Positions 11,612 through 22,545 are shown, numbered from the stretch's first letter. The stretch: DNA of 64,000 bases from Archivesica marissinica (GCA_014843695.1 CM026386.1:87668540-87732539), one strand, 5' to 3'. The notes: a model not told the origin generated them from the sequence alone. Numbers and translations are program-made.

Positions 11612-12380
11612 ATCCGGTCCGGGGGAAATAATTGGGGCATTTTTTGACTTTTTTGATATTTTCATTGGGAATTTCTGGAATAATATCATATCTCCAAAAC
11701 CGCTTAATGGATTTTGAACAAACTACACACATATATTAACCACCTTAGGAAGAATATGATAATGTTTATTTTTTGTCTGTATATGAAAGGTCAAGGTCAC
11801 ATTTCAAGGTCAAATTTACAAAAATTCAATAAAATATGGATATGCGCCATACTTTCACTTCTAATGATTGGTAGCTCATATATTTCATTCTAATATTTAA
11901 GTTAACTCCAGACGAAGTTATAAACATAAGCAATATGGTAAGTATATTTAAGGTTAAGGTTACAAATTGAGGTCAGATGTCCATAACATGAGATAAAATA
12001 ACATCTTGTCATGAATGGGTATACATATATAATCTGAATGTTGGAAGCATACCTAACTCTATAAACTTAGTGTATAACACATGAATTAAAATACATACAA
12101 TTGATACATTGCAGTTTATACATTGATCACATGTCCACTCAGTGTATATTATATTACAAGAGAGAAGTATATTGTATACAGTATACAAGTATACACATTA
12201 TATGTATATATAATTAGGAGAAATGCTCATTCAATATGCCAATATCCACAATGTATTTCTATAGCAAATCTAGAATATCTTCACTGTAATTAAGATTTCT
12301 AGCAGCTGATTAATATTTTAGCAATGCTGTTAATATTATCTTGGGTCATATTCTACTCATTGGATCAGTGTTTGATTTTG

Positions 12381-13775
12381 TCAGTACTCTGCTATTTCTG
12401 GTTGATTGGAGCAAAGTCCATCACAGTTGCGACACACTGTTGTAAAATTCAGACCAAGCTTTCTGCAGCTGCATGACATACTACGACAACCTGTCCTGCA
12501 TCCACATCGAACAATTTTTAGAATGTTGGCAGGTGCTGGGGGCATGTCCGACAATCTGGGAATCAATATGCCATGTGATAACACCCAACCATAATCACAA
12601 GGATCTTCTTCCAACCCTTTCCATTGCAGTATTTGATTGTATACTCCCAACGAATGATATATGTTTGCACTATGTGTTGGTGGTAATGTTTTAGGGTCAA
12701 TTGATACAGAGTTTCTTGCTGTTTTGTCCAGGAATAATCTCATTCTGAGTTCATTGATAGATTCAACCTCATTTTCTGTGTAGGTGAGAATGAGTGCGTT
12801 TTCTCCAGTTTTCAGGATCTCGCTGTGTGATACTTCATGGGGAAGTTTATCAAATTGTTCAGCACATCCTCTGAAGCTTGCCGACTTCTTTATTAGCCTT
12901 AACGCTGCAAGTTTACCAATGCCGTATGGTCTTGATACCGTATCGCATCCCAGTAATGCGTGAATAAACAAGATTTTTTTACATACTACCTCACCTATGT
13001 TATTCTTTAACTCTAGTATGTTTACATACTTTTTTCTACGTCCTTCACTGTTGAGATGAATGAAGTAGCCATGGTCCTCTGCATAATGGCACAGTAATAC
13101 TAACAGATCAGTATCTTCACCAACCACCACAGTGTTCATATACTTCGAACAGTCTATGGCCGTCATGACGATATCATAGTCTGCGTCTGCGTTTGCTTGA
13201 GTGACTTCAATGCCAGAATCTTCTAGCTTACTAGCTAGCATGTCTATATTCTTAGAATTCAATAATAAGTTTTGCTTCTTTGTATTCATGGTTAAGTCTT
13301 CTTGAACCCTGACCTCAGCCCCAACACGTCCACCAGTACGTCTTATGTGGGTGTTATCTTTAGTAGATGGGCCAGCTATATAGCCATCAAACACAATATG
13401 ACTGTTGGTGTAGTTATCTCTTACATACTTTATGTACATTGAACATATCTCATTATATGTTCTGCCTCTTGGCCAGTTGAGTCTTTGAATAAGGCAACCG
13501 CCATCAATTACATATATTATTTCCTGTTGTTGGTCAGGGACACTGTCATCAGTCAGTAACTGTTTTGTTAGTTCCTGTGCTAGTGTTGCTGTATTTGCCT
13601 GTCTCAATAGTTGTTTGCTCTCGAACAAGGAAGGCGGATAGGTACATAGCTCATATGCAAAGAAATTATGTAGATCTTCTATTGGTACAGCGCCCTGGGC
13701 AGCAGCAACCAATCGCTGGAAAAGAAGCTGTGGGTCAATCTCCACATCATCACCACCAATACTAACACTAGCATT
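12381..13775 (-). pseudogene. Transposon ORF, C-terminal part: PIN/XPG-like nuclease plus Cys8 cluster
   Basis: A long open frame (454 codons from a GTG at 13745; the frame reads further up to about 13775 as ASVSIGGDDVEIDPQ). It begins with a conserved LLFQRLV...FFAYELCTYPP segment. The nuclease-like fold follows: IDGG (about residue 81), VFDGY (about 120), NADADYDIV (about 185-193), VVVGEDTDLLVLL (about 206-218) and GCDT..RPYGIGK (about 266-278). These acidic motifs match the spacing of PIN/FEN/XPG-type nucleases. The last 40 residues hold CGCRTGC, SCSC and CRNC..LC, giving eight cysteines, a zinc-binding Cys8 or CXC-like cluster. The stop is at 12381. It is joined to the upstream part only through a frameshift near 13775, so it is probably inactive. 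Related in sequence to 56665-57675. Confidence 0.82.
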
Positions 13776-14150
13776 TCACTCATAGTGGTTACTTGGGCCT
13801 TCTTACTGAACTTGAAGTCACCCACTTTCTTCCCCTCCATATCTTTCAGAATGTTCATGCCCACTTCCCGCCCTTTGTCCACATTTACCTTGTCCCCGGC
13901 TACTACACCACTGGCTATACTTCTCAATGACTCTTCTGTGGATTCAAATGGATTTCTATCCATAAGAAAATCTACCATCTTTTTGATATCATCTATGTCT
14001 CTGCTTTGCCTGGTCTCCCCACATTCCTTGTGTTGTTCACTAGTCTCATACCTGTGTCCGCTTAGCTCTTGCATCTTGTAGTTAATTTCAGAACACGCTG
14101 GCCTTGAGAGGATCCACTGTGCTCTCTGCGTTTCGTCCATGCCTCGCCCC
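13776..14150 (-). pseudogene. Transposon ORF, central linker segment
   Basis: The open frame reads MDETQRAQWILSRPACSEIN, then YKMQELSG, and continues with ESLRSIASGVVAGDKVNVDK and KKAQVTTM. It continues the upstream part after a one-base slip near 14145: the upstream frame reads SLTRGEAWTKRR where this frame reads GMDETQRAQW. It runs into the nuclease part after a second slip near 13775. It holds no motif of its own, but it shows that the three frames are one gene. Codon use and composition match the flanking frames. Confidence 0.7.
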
Positions 14151-15470
14151 GAGTTAGGCTTCCAACTGTCTTCACACTACGCATAAGCATCTGCTCGATG
14201 ATGAGGTCCATTGACAGTCCAGCCCAGTATCGGTCCGATCTTCGTACAACATGCATACCTTCCATGAACATACTGTGAACATTGGGGTATGTTATTGATA
14301 GGGCAAGCATGTTGTTTAAATATATGTACGATGATTTTGCATATGCGTTGTGGCCAGTGGCAGCGAAAAATGGTAGCATTTCTAACAATGACTGAAGGTG
14401 AAGGTTCCAATCACCTGTGCGTTCTGCTTTTATAAATGCCTTAAGGATGTCTAGCAATTCTATGTATTGGAGCCATAGCTGGGCTGTTCGGCTTTCTTTC
14501 ATTTTTGAAATGGCTTTCTGCATCTTGAATTTCATTTGTTCAACACATGTAGATTTCACAACCGATTCAATGTCTACCTCCACAGCTAAAAGGCCATCTA
14601 GAACTTTCATCGCTTCTTCTAACTGTGAACTATTGTCGTTCTCATGCTCATTGTCCCCATACTCATCATCTTCAGCATTCTCAGCATTCATGTCTGGCTC
14701 AACACCATTTACGCCTGGGGATTTACTGGGACTGTTATTATGTATGTCTACTACATCATTTGCAATCACCAGACCACCTTCATCACAACTCTGACTCATT
14801 TCTTCATCCACATTAGTGTTACATCCATTGTCAGTTATGTCATTCTCTTCTATTTCAACACTAGATACATCTACAGCTGAATCATTATCCTCCTTTCGGT
14901 TATTACTATTATGAGGGATTTCAATATTGAATATATTCGCTGCTAACAGCGAACACAGGGCTGACTCTGCCAGTAAATGCCCACGAATGGCTCTGCTGAT
15001 GGCCTTTCCACTCAGGAGATGTGGAACTACGTTCTCGGCATACACGGTCTCCAATAACTCCTTGACACCGGAGTCGGTCATAATGGTTCCAATGGTACCA
15101 AGGAAGCTCATCTGGATGTGGAGACCTCCGAGGCGACAGATGATACGCCTCAGCGAACTGTTTGGTGGTTGTGTGTCAACAATCAGTTGTGCCTTGTACC
15201 ACAATGGCTGGTCAAATGTAATGATAGGATCCACATTGTATGTCAACGCCAGCTTCGTAACATATGAGAGCGTGGATAATATGCACGAGTCATTACTGGG
15301 ATCCATATCGATCATTGGCAGGAACATTGTTGTCGATATTCCAGGGTGGTGACCAGTATGCACCAACTGCATGGTGCCATTCCACTGGGGGGGTGTGTTC
15401 GGTCTTAACAGCCAAGACACTTTCCACAGTATGTCGATGTTATATGTCTTGTCATGGGCAATTGATTGTG
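14151..15470 (-). pseudogene. Transposon ORF, transposase core (second acidic motif and GGLH/VYAEN region)
   Basis: The open frame (14062-15537, 491 codons) is convincing from about DKTYNIDILWKVSWLL onward. It contains FLPMIDMDPSNDSCILSTL and IITFDQPLWYKA, both closely matched in the second element (FLPMIDMYPGDPTCILSTL, IITFDQPLFWKA). It continues with CRLGGLHIQMSFLGTIG, a VYAENVV segment and GKAISRAIRGH. Then come an Asp/Glu/Asn-rich low-complexity insert and a helical region up to SLTRG. The Asp of ITFDQ and the Glu of VYAEN are candidate catalytic residues of a DDE-type core; this is inference. The counterpart of ADNVDHN is absent, so the gene is N-terminally truncated. The first 20-odd residues are hydrophobic chance sequence. 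Confidence 0.8.
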
Positions 15471-16139
15471 GCAGTGCTTCATTATAAAAGAGCAGTACTA
15501 TTGAAATGGATATACAGTAAAAGCTTACCTGAGGCAAATGGTATCATCTTCCCGCAGACATCACTCTAATAGATGGATATGGACTATTTATAAACTGTTC
15601 TTAAACAGTGAACAATGGAAGTGGGTGTACACGTTTATAAAATGAATAATTGTAATATAGAAGTATGAAAAACTATTAAATAAATTGAGTTTTAATATAT
15701 TTTTTATTATCATTTTCAGGGGTCAATTTACCCCACCCACTTTTATGGCCGTTATTTTTAGAAAACAGTACATATCTATCTCTAACCACTTAAACTTACG
15801 TCCAGTCTCTCCAACTCATGATTCTATATCATATTTAAGATGATATGTTAATATATGTGAGTTTTATAAGAAATGATTTTAGGTGTGTCTTCAAAATACA
15901 GCATGTTTTACCTCTTTTTCTGTGGATAAAGTCAACTTTTTCAGAAAATATACAAAAAAGGTAAGAAAATGCATTATTTTCATGTAGTTACATGCATTTA
16001 GCATCACTATGAATAATAAAATATAGTCATTTCAAAATGCCAGAAAAATTTAAATCTTTATCTAGATAATTGGGTATTTTTCTGTTTTTGTCGGCCATCT
16101 TGGCGGCCATCTTGGATTGTTCAGTTTCCCAAGTGGGAA

Positions 16140-16263
16140 CTTTTGGGAACTTTATGGTGCAGGATTCTATGGACATTGAATTATATGAAAACATAAATTT
16201 CATTTCTGTGCCAGAAATGTCTCAGTTTAGCATTATTCAGGGCCAGCTGCTCTGCCTATTAGG
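16140..16263. repeat. Right terminal inverted repeat of transposon copy 1
   Basis: Inverted partner of 11498-11611. Just inside it, around 16090-16125, is GGCCATCTTGGCGGCCATCT, a doubled GGCCATCTTGG motif resembling YY1-type sites in promoters. It lies upstream of the minus-strand transposon gene. Confidence 0.8.
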
Positions 16264-16470
16264 TTTACATTCAATTCTGTTATCGTCTGAGTTGTTGTTT
16301 GCCGTGATGTTTGTTTAGATTCATCATCAGGGACACTATAAGTTTAATACTGTTTTTCCTGCTATATTGTTTCATGCCAATTGTTACCTTTTGGTTGGTT
16401 TCCGATTCCCTGGTATTTTTTTACAGAGAAACGTATTATTGTCTTTTAGTTTTTCATAATTTAAGTAAAA

Positions 16471-16760
16471 TTATAATAAGTTCTTTTTTGATTCGCTCTC
16501 TAATTTCTCTATTCTATATGAAACTGAGCTGAGAATCTGTTCTTTCATTTCATTTATTGTATCTTTAATCATCTTTCGAATCAATGATCCATGGTCTTTT
16601 GCTAAGACGTTTGAGAGTGTATTGTTGATTTCGTCTAACTTTGTTTCCGACGATTTATATTCAGTTTTGTCAATACTATCCATATGTTCTAGAAATTTAT
16701 CCAAAGTGTTTTGATTTTTGTTGGTTTCCTTGCTTTGGTTTTGATTGTTTGTTTTTGGGG
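16471..16760 (-). pseudogene. Coiled-coil ORF fragment, possibly retroelement ORF1
   Basis: A minus-strand frame reads Asn/Gln/Lys-rich sequence (NNQNQSKETNKNQNT), then MDKFLEHMDSIDKTEYKSSE, TKLDEINNTLSNVLA and a heptad-like IKDTINEMKEQILSSVSYRI. The composition and predicted coiled coil resemble the N terminus of a retroelement ORF1/gag-like protein, but no further domain follows before the stop. A chance open frame in AT-rich DNA remains possible. Confidence 0.3.
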
Positions 16761-16774
16761 TTTAAAGTTGCATC

Positions 16775-16977
16775 AACATCTTAGGTCATATGGCGACTCT
16801 CGAGCTCTTACTGGTCGTGTAAGACCCCGGTGCCCCCAGAGCAGGCGTACACACGTCAGCTGGATTGCTTTCTCATTTGAATGAATCCGAAAGCCAGTGG
16901 GATTCGAACCTGCAGCGGTGAGAGGCAAGTGATTTAAACTAAACGACCGTAACCACTTGGCCTCCGAAGTTGACATT
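16775..16977 (-). mobile_element. tRNA-derived SINE, family B, copy 1
   Basis: Minus strand: GGCCAAGTGGTTACGGTCG (A box), TTTAAATCACTTGCC, CAGGTTCGAATCCCACTGG (B box), then a body with CTGGGGGCACCGGGGTC and GAGAGTCGCCATATGACCTA. The head resembles a tRNA-Leu/Ser class II gene. Relatives are listed at 22318, 36040-37430, 37505, 41455 and 46557. Confidence 0.88.
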
Positions 16978-17437
16978 GTGAATCGACTAAACTAATTTAT
17001 ATATAATGCTAAAATAAGTCCATTGAACTATATTTATATCTAATACTAAAAATGAAAGATTGAACTACATGTATATTAATAACATAATATAGTTCAATCG
17101 ACGTTTGTTAGTATTTTTTTCAAAAAGGCCTTTACTGTAGATTGTGTTTATATTTTGAACAAAGTGACGTCCGGGTCATTCATTACATTCAATACTCGTC
17201 ATATAATTGCCAGGGAGGGCTGCTGGGGCGTATGGCGAGGCCGAGGGTACGAGTTGATTAGGGTACGACTTGTCCTCGTACCTATCTATGCCAGAAGTGC
17301 AGAGGCATATCATTTCAACAGGCTGCCTATGATGACGTCTACTCCAGTAACCCCATTTACGCACAATTTGCAGAAACCGTTGCAACAATGCTACAAGCCA
17401 ACTAATCTACGAATAATAAGTAAATATAAATACATAC
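16978..17437. other. Unassigned sequence next to the NIDO exon
   Basis: It contains a GC-richer block at about 17160-17400 (AGGGAGGGCTGCTGGGGCGT) unlike its surroundings. No splice-consistent exon or repeat partner was found. Confidence 0.4.
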
Positions 17438-17731
17438 ATTGTTGATATTTCGGTTGTATTGAGGTGCATCTTCCCACGTTGCTTTTAACATGTACACCGG
17501 ATTGAAGTCTACGCCATAGGTGCCGGTGATTAGTTCGTTCACAGTGGTATCAACAAGGCTTATATCCGATAGGTTATATGTTTGGTACCATATAATACCA
17601 GTTTGTCTCAAATCTATGTCGGCGAAGTATGGAGCCAGACAGTTTGTAGTATTAGATACGTCTTCTCCGTTACGCGGGATAGAATAACTTTGATATTTTG
17701 TACCGAAGCATACGAGTCCATTCGGACATAT
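17438..17731 (-). CDS. Exon: C-terminal half of a NIDO (nidogen-like) domain
   Basis: A 294-nt minus-strand exon, phase 0-0, with acceptor TGTTCTAG and donor AACAAT/GTATGT. It reads ICPNGLVCFGTKYQSYSIPR, NTTNCLAPYFADIDLRQTG, IIWYQTYN, and FNPVYMLKATWEDAPQYN. NG-x-V-x-FG, APYFADIDxR-x-TG-x-IWYQ and ATWE are hallmarks of the NIDO domain of nidogen, tectorin, MUC4 and mesh-like proteins. It splices in phase 0 to the exon at 19532, giving a continuous QFKTIF/ICPNGLVCFG strand. Together they make one nearly complete NIDO domain at the N-terminal side of the mucin-like protein. Downstream AMOP and VWD exons are expected. Confidence 0.87.
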
Positions 17732-18109
17732 CTAGAACACAAAGCAAAGAAAATGGTATTCTATCGCAGAATAACTATAAAACATAATTAATGTAATGCA
17801 ATTCAAATTCTATAAAACATAATTAATGTACATGTATTAATGTACCATTAACTATAAACTATTTACAATTTACAAACAAGAAACATTATTTAAGAGTGCA
17901 TGATTAATACATAAAGCGACATAAGCATTCGAGATAAAAATCAAACAATAGTTCTATTTTATCACATAACTTTGGTTGTATTCAGTGTAATACAGTCATC
18001 GCATAAATTCGTATATGTAAACACGTTTAATAACACATGGAACGATTCTGATTGGTCGCGGCATGACACTGATCGCTTGCAACATATATTACATACTAGT
18101 AATCATGAA

Positions 18110-18665
18110 GTCATATATTCGTGCAGTCCTTGGTTCGTGGATTCATAGATTTGTGAAGTCACAGGTGTGTGAAATCCTTCGAGAACTACTAGCTGAAGTC
18201 ACGTGTTTGTCATAGCTTCGGGAAGTCATATGTTAGTGAAGGCCTAAGTTCTTGAAATCATAGGTTCTTGAAGACATGTTCAGTCATTGTTTTGTGAAGT
18301 CATAGATTCGTGAAGAACTCGGTAAAAGTTCTTTATGCCAGAGATTCATGAAGCCCTCGGTTCATGAAGTCCTAGGTTCATGAAATCCTAGGTTCATGAA
18401 GTCCTCGGTTCATGAAGTCCTAGGTTCATGAAGTCCTAGGTTCATGTAGTCCTCGGTTCATGAAGTCTTAGGTTCGTGAAGCTATATGTTAATGAACACT
18501 TTTGTTCACGATGTCATATCATAACCATAGTTTTGTGACGTCCTGTGTTGGTGAAGTCGAAAGTTCGTGTGAATCTTAAGTGTGTGAAGTCCTGTGTTGG
18601 TGAAATCGAAAGTTCGTGTGAATCTTAAATGTGTGAAGTCCTATGTTCATGAAGTCATAGTTTCA
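18110..18665. repeat. 16-bp degenerate minisatellite
   Basis: The core unit TTCATGAAGTCCTAGG is clearest at 18350-18480. Degenerate forms (GTTCGTGAAGTCATA) extend on both sides. It lies in the intron between the two NIDO exons. Confidence 0.88.
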
Positions 18666-18816
18666 TGAAATCATATAATTATATGTGTGTGTTATCGTCG
18701 AAGTGTTTAGTTTCAAAACGATGTCGTTATAGGTAGATTATACATGTATTAAAATGATAAACACGAGAGAAAATAACATGCTTGCGTAGTCGATGTTTTA
18801 TTTTAGCTTAAATAAC

Positions 18817-18993
18817 GTCGCTACCTGTTTCCCATTTGAGCGATGTACTTTACATAACAACACCTTTCCTGGGCAGGCTGCAGCAGTTAACCAGTACTTG
18901 GTGCACCAACCTCCGTAAGAAACTGCCAACTTTTTCATATAAAGAGACACTGTCTGAGCGGGGCTCTAGCCCGTGACGTGACCATCAATGATG
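18817..18993 (+). repeat. Dispersed repeat, family R1, copy 2 (longest)
   Basis: It starts GTCGCTACCTGTTTCCCATT, includes TTAACCAGTACTTGGTGCAC and ends CCATCAATGATGATAGG. It is the fullest copy and aligns with 9435, 43911 (inverted) and 45851 (inverted). Its first bases match the far end of the family A SINE at 41610-41850, so the two may share a module. Confidence 0.83.
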
Positions 18994-18994
18994 A

Positions 18995-19265
18995 TAGGTC
19001 ACACGCACGCACGCACACGCAAACACACACACATCTTTAGTACACACAAACATCCACACATCCACTCACAGACGGATCTGTAATATACACACGCACGCAC
19101 GCACACACACACACACACACCTAACTGATATGTAGTACACACATACTCAAACAACACACACGCACGTACGCACGCACGCACGCACGCACGCACGCACACA
19201 CACCTAACTGATCTGTAGTACACACATACGCACACACACACGCGCACGTACGCACGCACACGCGC
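18995..19265. repeat. CA-rich microsatellite with embedded 60- to 70-bp repeat
   Basis: Runs of ACGC and AC are interrupted by CACACCTAACTGATCTGTAG and TACACACATAC, which recur about every 65-70 bp. The long Cys/Val/Arg-rich minus-strand frame here is simple-sequence translation, not a gene. Confidence 0.92.
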
Positions 19266-19531
19266 TATTTTATTTTGGTGTCACTTGTCAATGTCATGAT
19301 TGGGTGCTTTTTAAAAACAAACACTATTACTATTTTCCAAGTTCATCGCTTTGTCCTCGTATATAGAAAACTACACTCAGTAATATGATATATCATCATA
19401 TCATTGACTATTGGAGAGTTTGTGAATCCGTGATCTTTTGTGAATCCGTGAGTGTTTGTGAATTCGTGAGATGTTGCAGTTAACTGTCACAGAGAAACGC
19501 GGAAAATGACATCAATCCTTAATTGACTTAC

Positions 19532-19671
19532 AAAGATTGTCTTGAATTGATTTCCTTTGAATGGTATATAACAGTCGGTATTTATCTGAACAGCACACGT
19601 GTCATCCGTTCCCGTCACGTTCCTATCTCCTTGCGCTGCACCATATGGAAGTGGTAAACCTCGTTTTAAAG
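19532..19671 (-). CDS. Exon: N-terminal half of the NIDO domain
   Basis: A 140-nt minus-strand exon with acceptor TGTGTCTAG and donor ATCTTT/GTAAGTC, entered in phase 1 and left in phase 0. It reads ALKRGLPLPYGAAQGDRNVT, TDDTCAVQINT and GNQFKTIF. PYG-x2-GD...DD...Y/F-x-TIFV is the canonical opening of NIDO domains (the acidic turn and the edge strand leading to NG-V-x-F-G). It joins the exon at 17731 in phase 0. It is the most upstream exon of this gene that can be supported. A signal-peptide exon must lie further right and was not found. Confidence 0.83.
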
Positions 19672-19924
19672 CTAGACACAAAACAATTATTTCTTTAGCA
19701 AAGCAGATGAGCAAGTTGTAATAATTTACAATAAAATCTAATGAACGGAAACTCTGCTATGTACCCACAGAACTATCATTTTGGAATACAAAGAGCATAG
19801 GATGATAATCCGGGTGTTTAGCCACAGGGACACAATAGGGCACTCTGTTGACAATATACGACAGTCTGGGGACAGCTACTTAGATATAGGATTAGTGTAT
19901 AGGCTTGTGTGTGTCCGAATATCA

Positions 19925-20656
19925 GATACTGCAACCGGTTTTACTATTGACTTGTCCAGATCTTATACTACAACCGGTTTCACTGTGGACTTGTCCAGAT
20001 CCGATACCACAACCGGTTTTACTATTGACTTGTCCAGATCCGATACCACAAACGAGTTTACTATGGACTTGTCCAGATCCGATACAACAACCGGTTTTAC
20101 TATGGACTTGTCCAGATCCGATACCACAAACGATTTTACTATTGACTTGTCCAGATCCGATACCACAAACGATTTTACTATGGACTTGTCCAGATCCGAT
20201 ACCACAAACGATTTTACTATGGCCTTGTCCAGATCCGATACTACAAACGATTTTACTATGGACTTGTCCAGATCAGATACTACAACAGGTTTTACTATGG
20301 ACTTGTCCAGATCCGATATCACAAACGATTTTACTATTGACTTGTCCAGATCCGATACCACAAACGATTTTACTATGGCCTTGTCCAGATCAGATACTAC
20401 AACAGGTTTTACTATGGACTTGTCCAGATCAGATACAACAATCTGTTTTACTATCGACTTGTTCAGATCAGATAACACACACACTCGATTTTATTATTGA
20501 CTTGACCAGATCAGATACTACCACCCTTGTTACTATGGACTTGTCCAAATCAGTTACTACAACCGGTTTTACTATGGACTTGTCCAGATCAGTTACTACA
20601 ACCGGTTTTACTATGGACTTGTCCAGATCAGATACTACCACCGGTCTTACTATGCA
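19925..20656. repeat. 39-bp minisatellite, about 19 copies
   Basis: Unit GACTTGTCCAGATCCGATAC followed by CACAAACGATTTTACTATG. Because 39 is divisible by three and the unit is stop-free in several frames, long open frames arise on both strands (DLSRSDTTNDFTM on plus; SDLDKSIVKSFVV on minus). No splice or start context supports translation. Confidence 0.93.
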
Positions 20657-21902
20657 CATGTGTAGCAGTAGTTAACGAGTAGTGGTTAATTAGCACATTT
20701 AAGTAGCACATTTCGCTAAAACGAACATATGAGAACAGGCTATTGTAAGCCTGTGTACTCAGCACATGTAATATAATACACATTAACACATATAGTAGAA
20801 CAACATCACACCTGGCTACAAAGAAAAATGTATATGAGAACTCTGATATATATGTACGTTTGTTAATCAGTACATAATTATTATGGTGTTCATTTAACAC
20901 ATATCAAATACAACAAAAGCCATTTTATATTGATGTCAGATACATACAACCCCCAAAAAAAAAAAAAAAAAAAAAACATACAAACGATTTCAATATTGAT
21001 TGATCCACAGATAAAACAACAGATTAAATAAATATGGACCTGACAACCCACACACACACCAAACCCAACCCCAACCCCACACACCCAAAACACAAACACC
21101 CCCAAAACCAAAGCATTGGCGATTCCAGGATTACCACAGTCTGTAAAAAAGTGCTCGATTACTTGGTTACTATTGATACACAACGAGTATAACGTTAAAT
21201 GGCAATGGACAATCTGCATGTGTGATATAGAGGATATTTGTGTTTATTAGTGTAAGATAAAATTTATTTCATCAAATGAACATTGAAATTTATATGTCCA
21301 CGAGTGGCGTTAGCCGCAAATTGAAAACGATTGTTTCGGTGATCACGTGACGAAATAAAATCCTGACACTTTTAAGCACACATATTCTTTGTCTACCAAT
21401 AGTTTTGGCTAATAGATATCTTAATTAATATCCACTTTTATTCAATTTTTCAACGGTCTCAATAAAATTATGTCCAGTATAATCAGTTGGCTGTTATCAA
21501 AATTGATACGAAGGGAAAAACAAATTCCTTAGAGCATACTGTTATATAAGTAAAATTGTATACTGTTCATGATTGTTAGAAAATAGCTAAGATATAAAGG
21601 TATATGCAACCGCAGACGAATATCAAACACAAGAAGTGATAGTGAAAATGCCATATTCTACGGTTAAGATGACAGAGTATTTTCTGTCACTGCATGCATC
21701 AGGCACACATGCGTTACAATTTGGGTAACCCCTTATACGGAAAAGGTTCAGTGCTTATTGTGTGTTACCTCGTGTAGGGGAAAGTGATACAGACTATTGA
21801 AGAACAGTTTGTTTGCCAGATTTTTTTTGTTCAATTTATAACCATTTTATTGATCGTTAGCTACATGTTTAAAGATTAACCACGATGATATGCACAGCGT
21901 CA
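20657..21902. other. Non-coding stretch with low-complexity tract
   Basis: A C4A21-type run lies at about 20951-20976, and a CCCCAACCCCACACACCCAA-like C/A-rich tract at about 21048-21110. No gene supported. Confidence 0.7.
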
Positions 21903-22140
21903 TCTGACGGATTTGTAGTTCAGTGGTTAATACGTTGGAATAGTAATCCAGGGATTGCAGGTTCGATCCCCCGTCTTACACTAATACAATCAACAGTATT
22001 TCAGGTGGGACTTTAAACCATATCGGTGCTATACACCGTGCACGTAAAAGAACCAGAGAGACTCTGGAAATGAGTCTCTGTCTTATCATTGCACTATCCT
22101 CCAAAACTCTAAAATGAGTAATCTCTTCAGGAGGCGTCTG
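21903..22140 (+). mobile_element. tRNA-derived SINE, family A, copy 1
   Basis: A box TTGTAGTTCAGTGGTTAATA, B box GCAGGTTCGATCCCCCGTCT, then a body with GGGACTTTAAACC, CACCGTGCACGTAAAAGAAC and TCTCTGTCTTATCATTGCAC. It aligns with the minus-strand copy at 41610-41850 and the head at 40732. Confidence 0.88.
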
Positions 22141-22317
22141 GAAATTGACTGCACCGTTCCCTGGACCACTGAACGAGGCACATGCTAAGATCAAACATAA
22201 TTGAATGTGGGTGTAAATATATATATAACAGTTAGGCATGACATTGTATTTATAGATGTGTTCCCTTCAGATGAGTTAGTGTCTGACATTAGTCCAGATA
22301 TAAGTACAAAGGGGGAA

Positions 22318-22545
22318 CTCCGTGAACGAGTGGTTTAGGTTATTGACCTCAAATCACTTGCCCCTCACTGTTGTACGGTTCGAATCTCATATTGAAGGTG
22401 TTGAATAATTTTATGTGAAGAAGCTCTCCAGAAGATCGATCGTTCTACTAAGGTACCCGTCCGTGCCTGAAATGCACTGTGGGTGCGACCTTAAGCAAGC
22501 AAGGCACAATGAAATGCATAGGCTCTGAACAACCTCAGCAGTTGA
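22318..22545 (+). mobile_element. tRNA-derived SINE, family B, copy 2
   Basis: Head GAACGAGTGGTTTAGGTTAT, CAAATCACTTGCCCCTCACT, B-box-like CGGTTCGAATCTC, then TCCAGAAGATCGATCGTTC and TACCCGTCCGTGCC in the body. Diverged from the other family B copies. Confidence 0.82.

Larger units (their letters stand above)
11498..16263 (-). mobile_element. DNA transposon copy 1 (Academ-like), nested in the mucin-like gene
   Basis: This 4.77-kb segment is bounded by diverged terminal inverted repeats: left 11498-11611, right 16140-16263. Both ends begin CCT(T/A)ATAGGCAGAGCAGCTG. They then share (G/A)GACATTT.TGGCACAGAAATG, a CATATAA block, and AAAGTTCCCAAAAG at the inner end. Between the ends, on the minus strand, lie three consecutive open frames forming one broken gene whose parts match the gene of the second element (56410-59782). 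The N-terminal Cys/His part and the first acidic motif are missing, and about 600 bp of non-coding sequence takes their place. It lies between exons 17438 and 8835 of the mucin-like gene, so it is an intronic insertion. No target-site duplication could be settled. The superfamily call rests on the XPG-like nuclease plus Cys8 combination and is from memory. Confidence 0.82.

Noticed and set aside
17176..17400. GC-richer block with a minus-strand frame next to the NIDO exon
   Set aside because: Considered as the rest of NIDO or AMOP, but the translation shows neither pattern. Its composition suggests an old insertion instead.
18999..19259. Cys/Val/Arg-rich minus-strand frame
   Set aside because: Translation of a CA/CG microsatellite.
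19781..20675. Long open frames on both strands in the 39-bp repeat (DLSRSDTTNDFTM and SDLDKSIVKSFVV)
   Set aside because: The period is divisible by three and the unit lacks stops; several frames are open alike and there is no splice, start or diverged-codon evidence.
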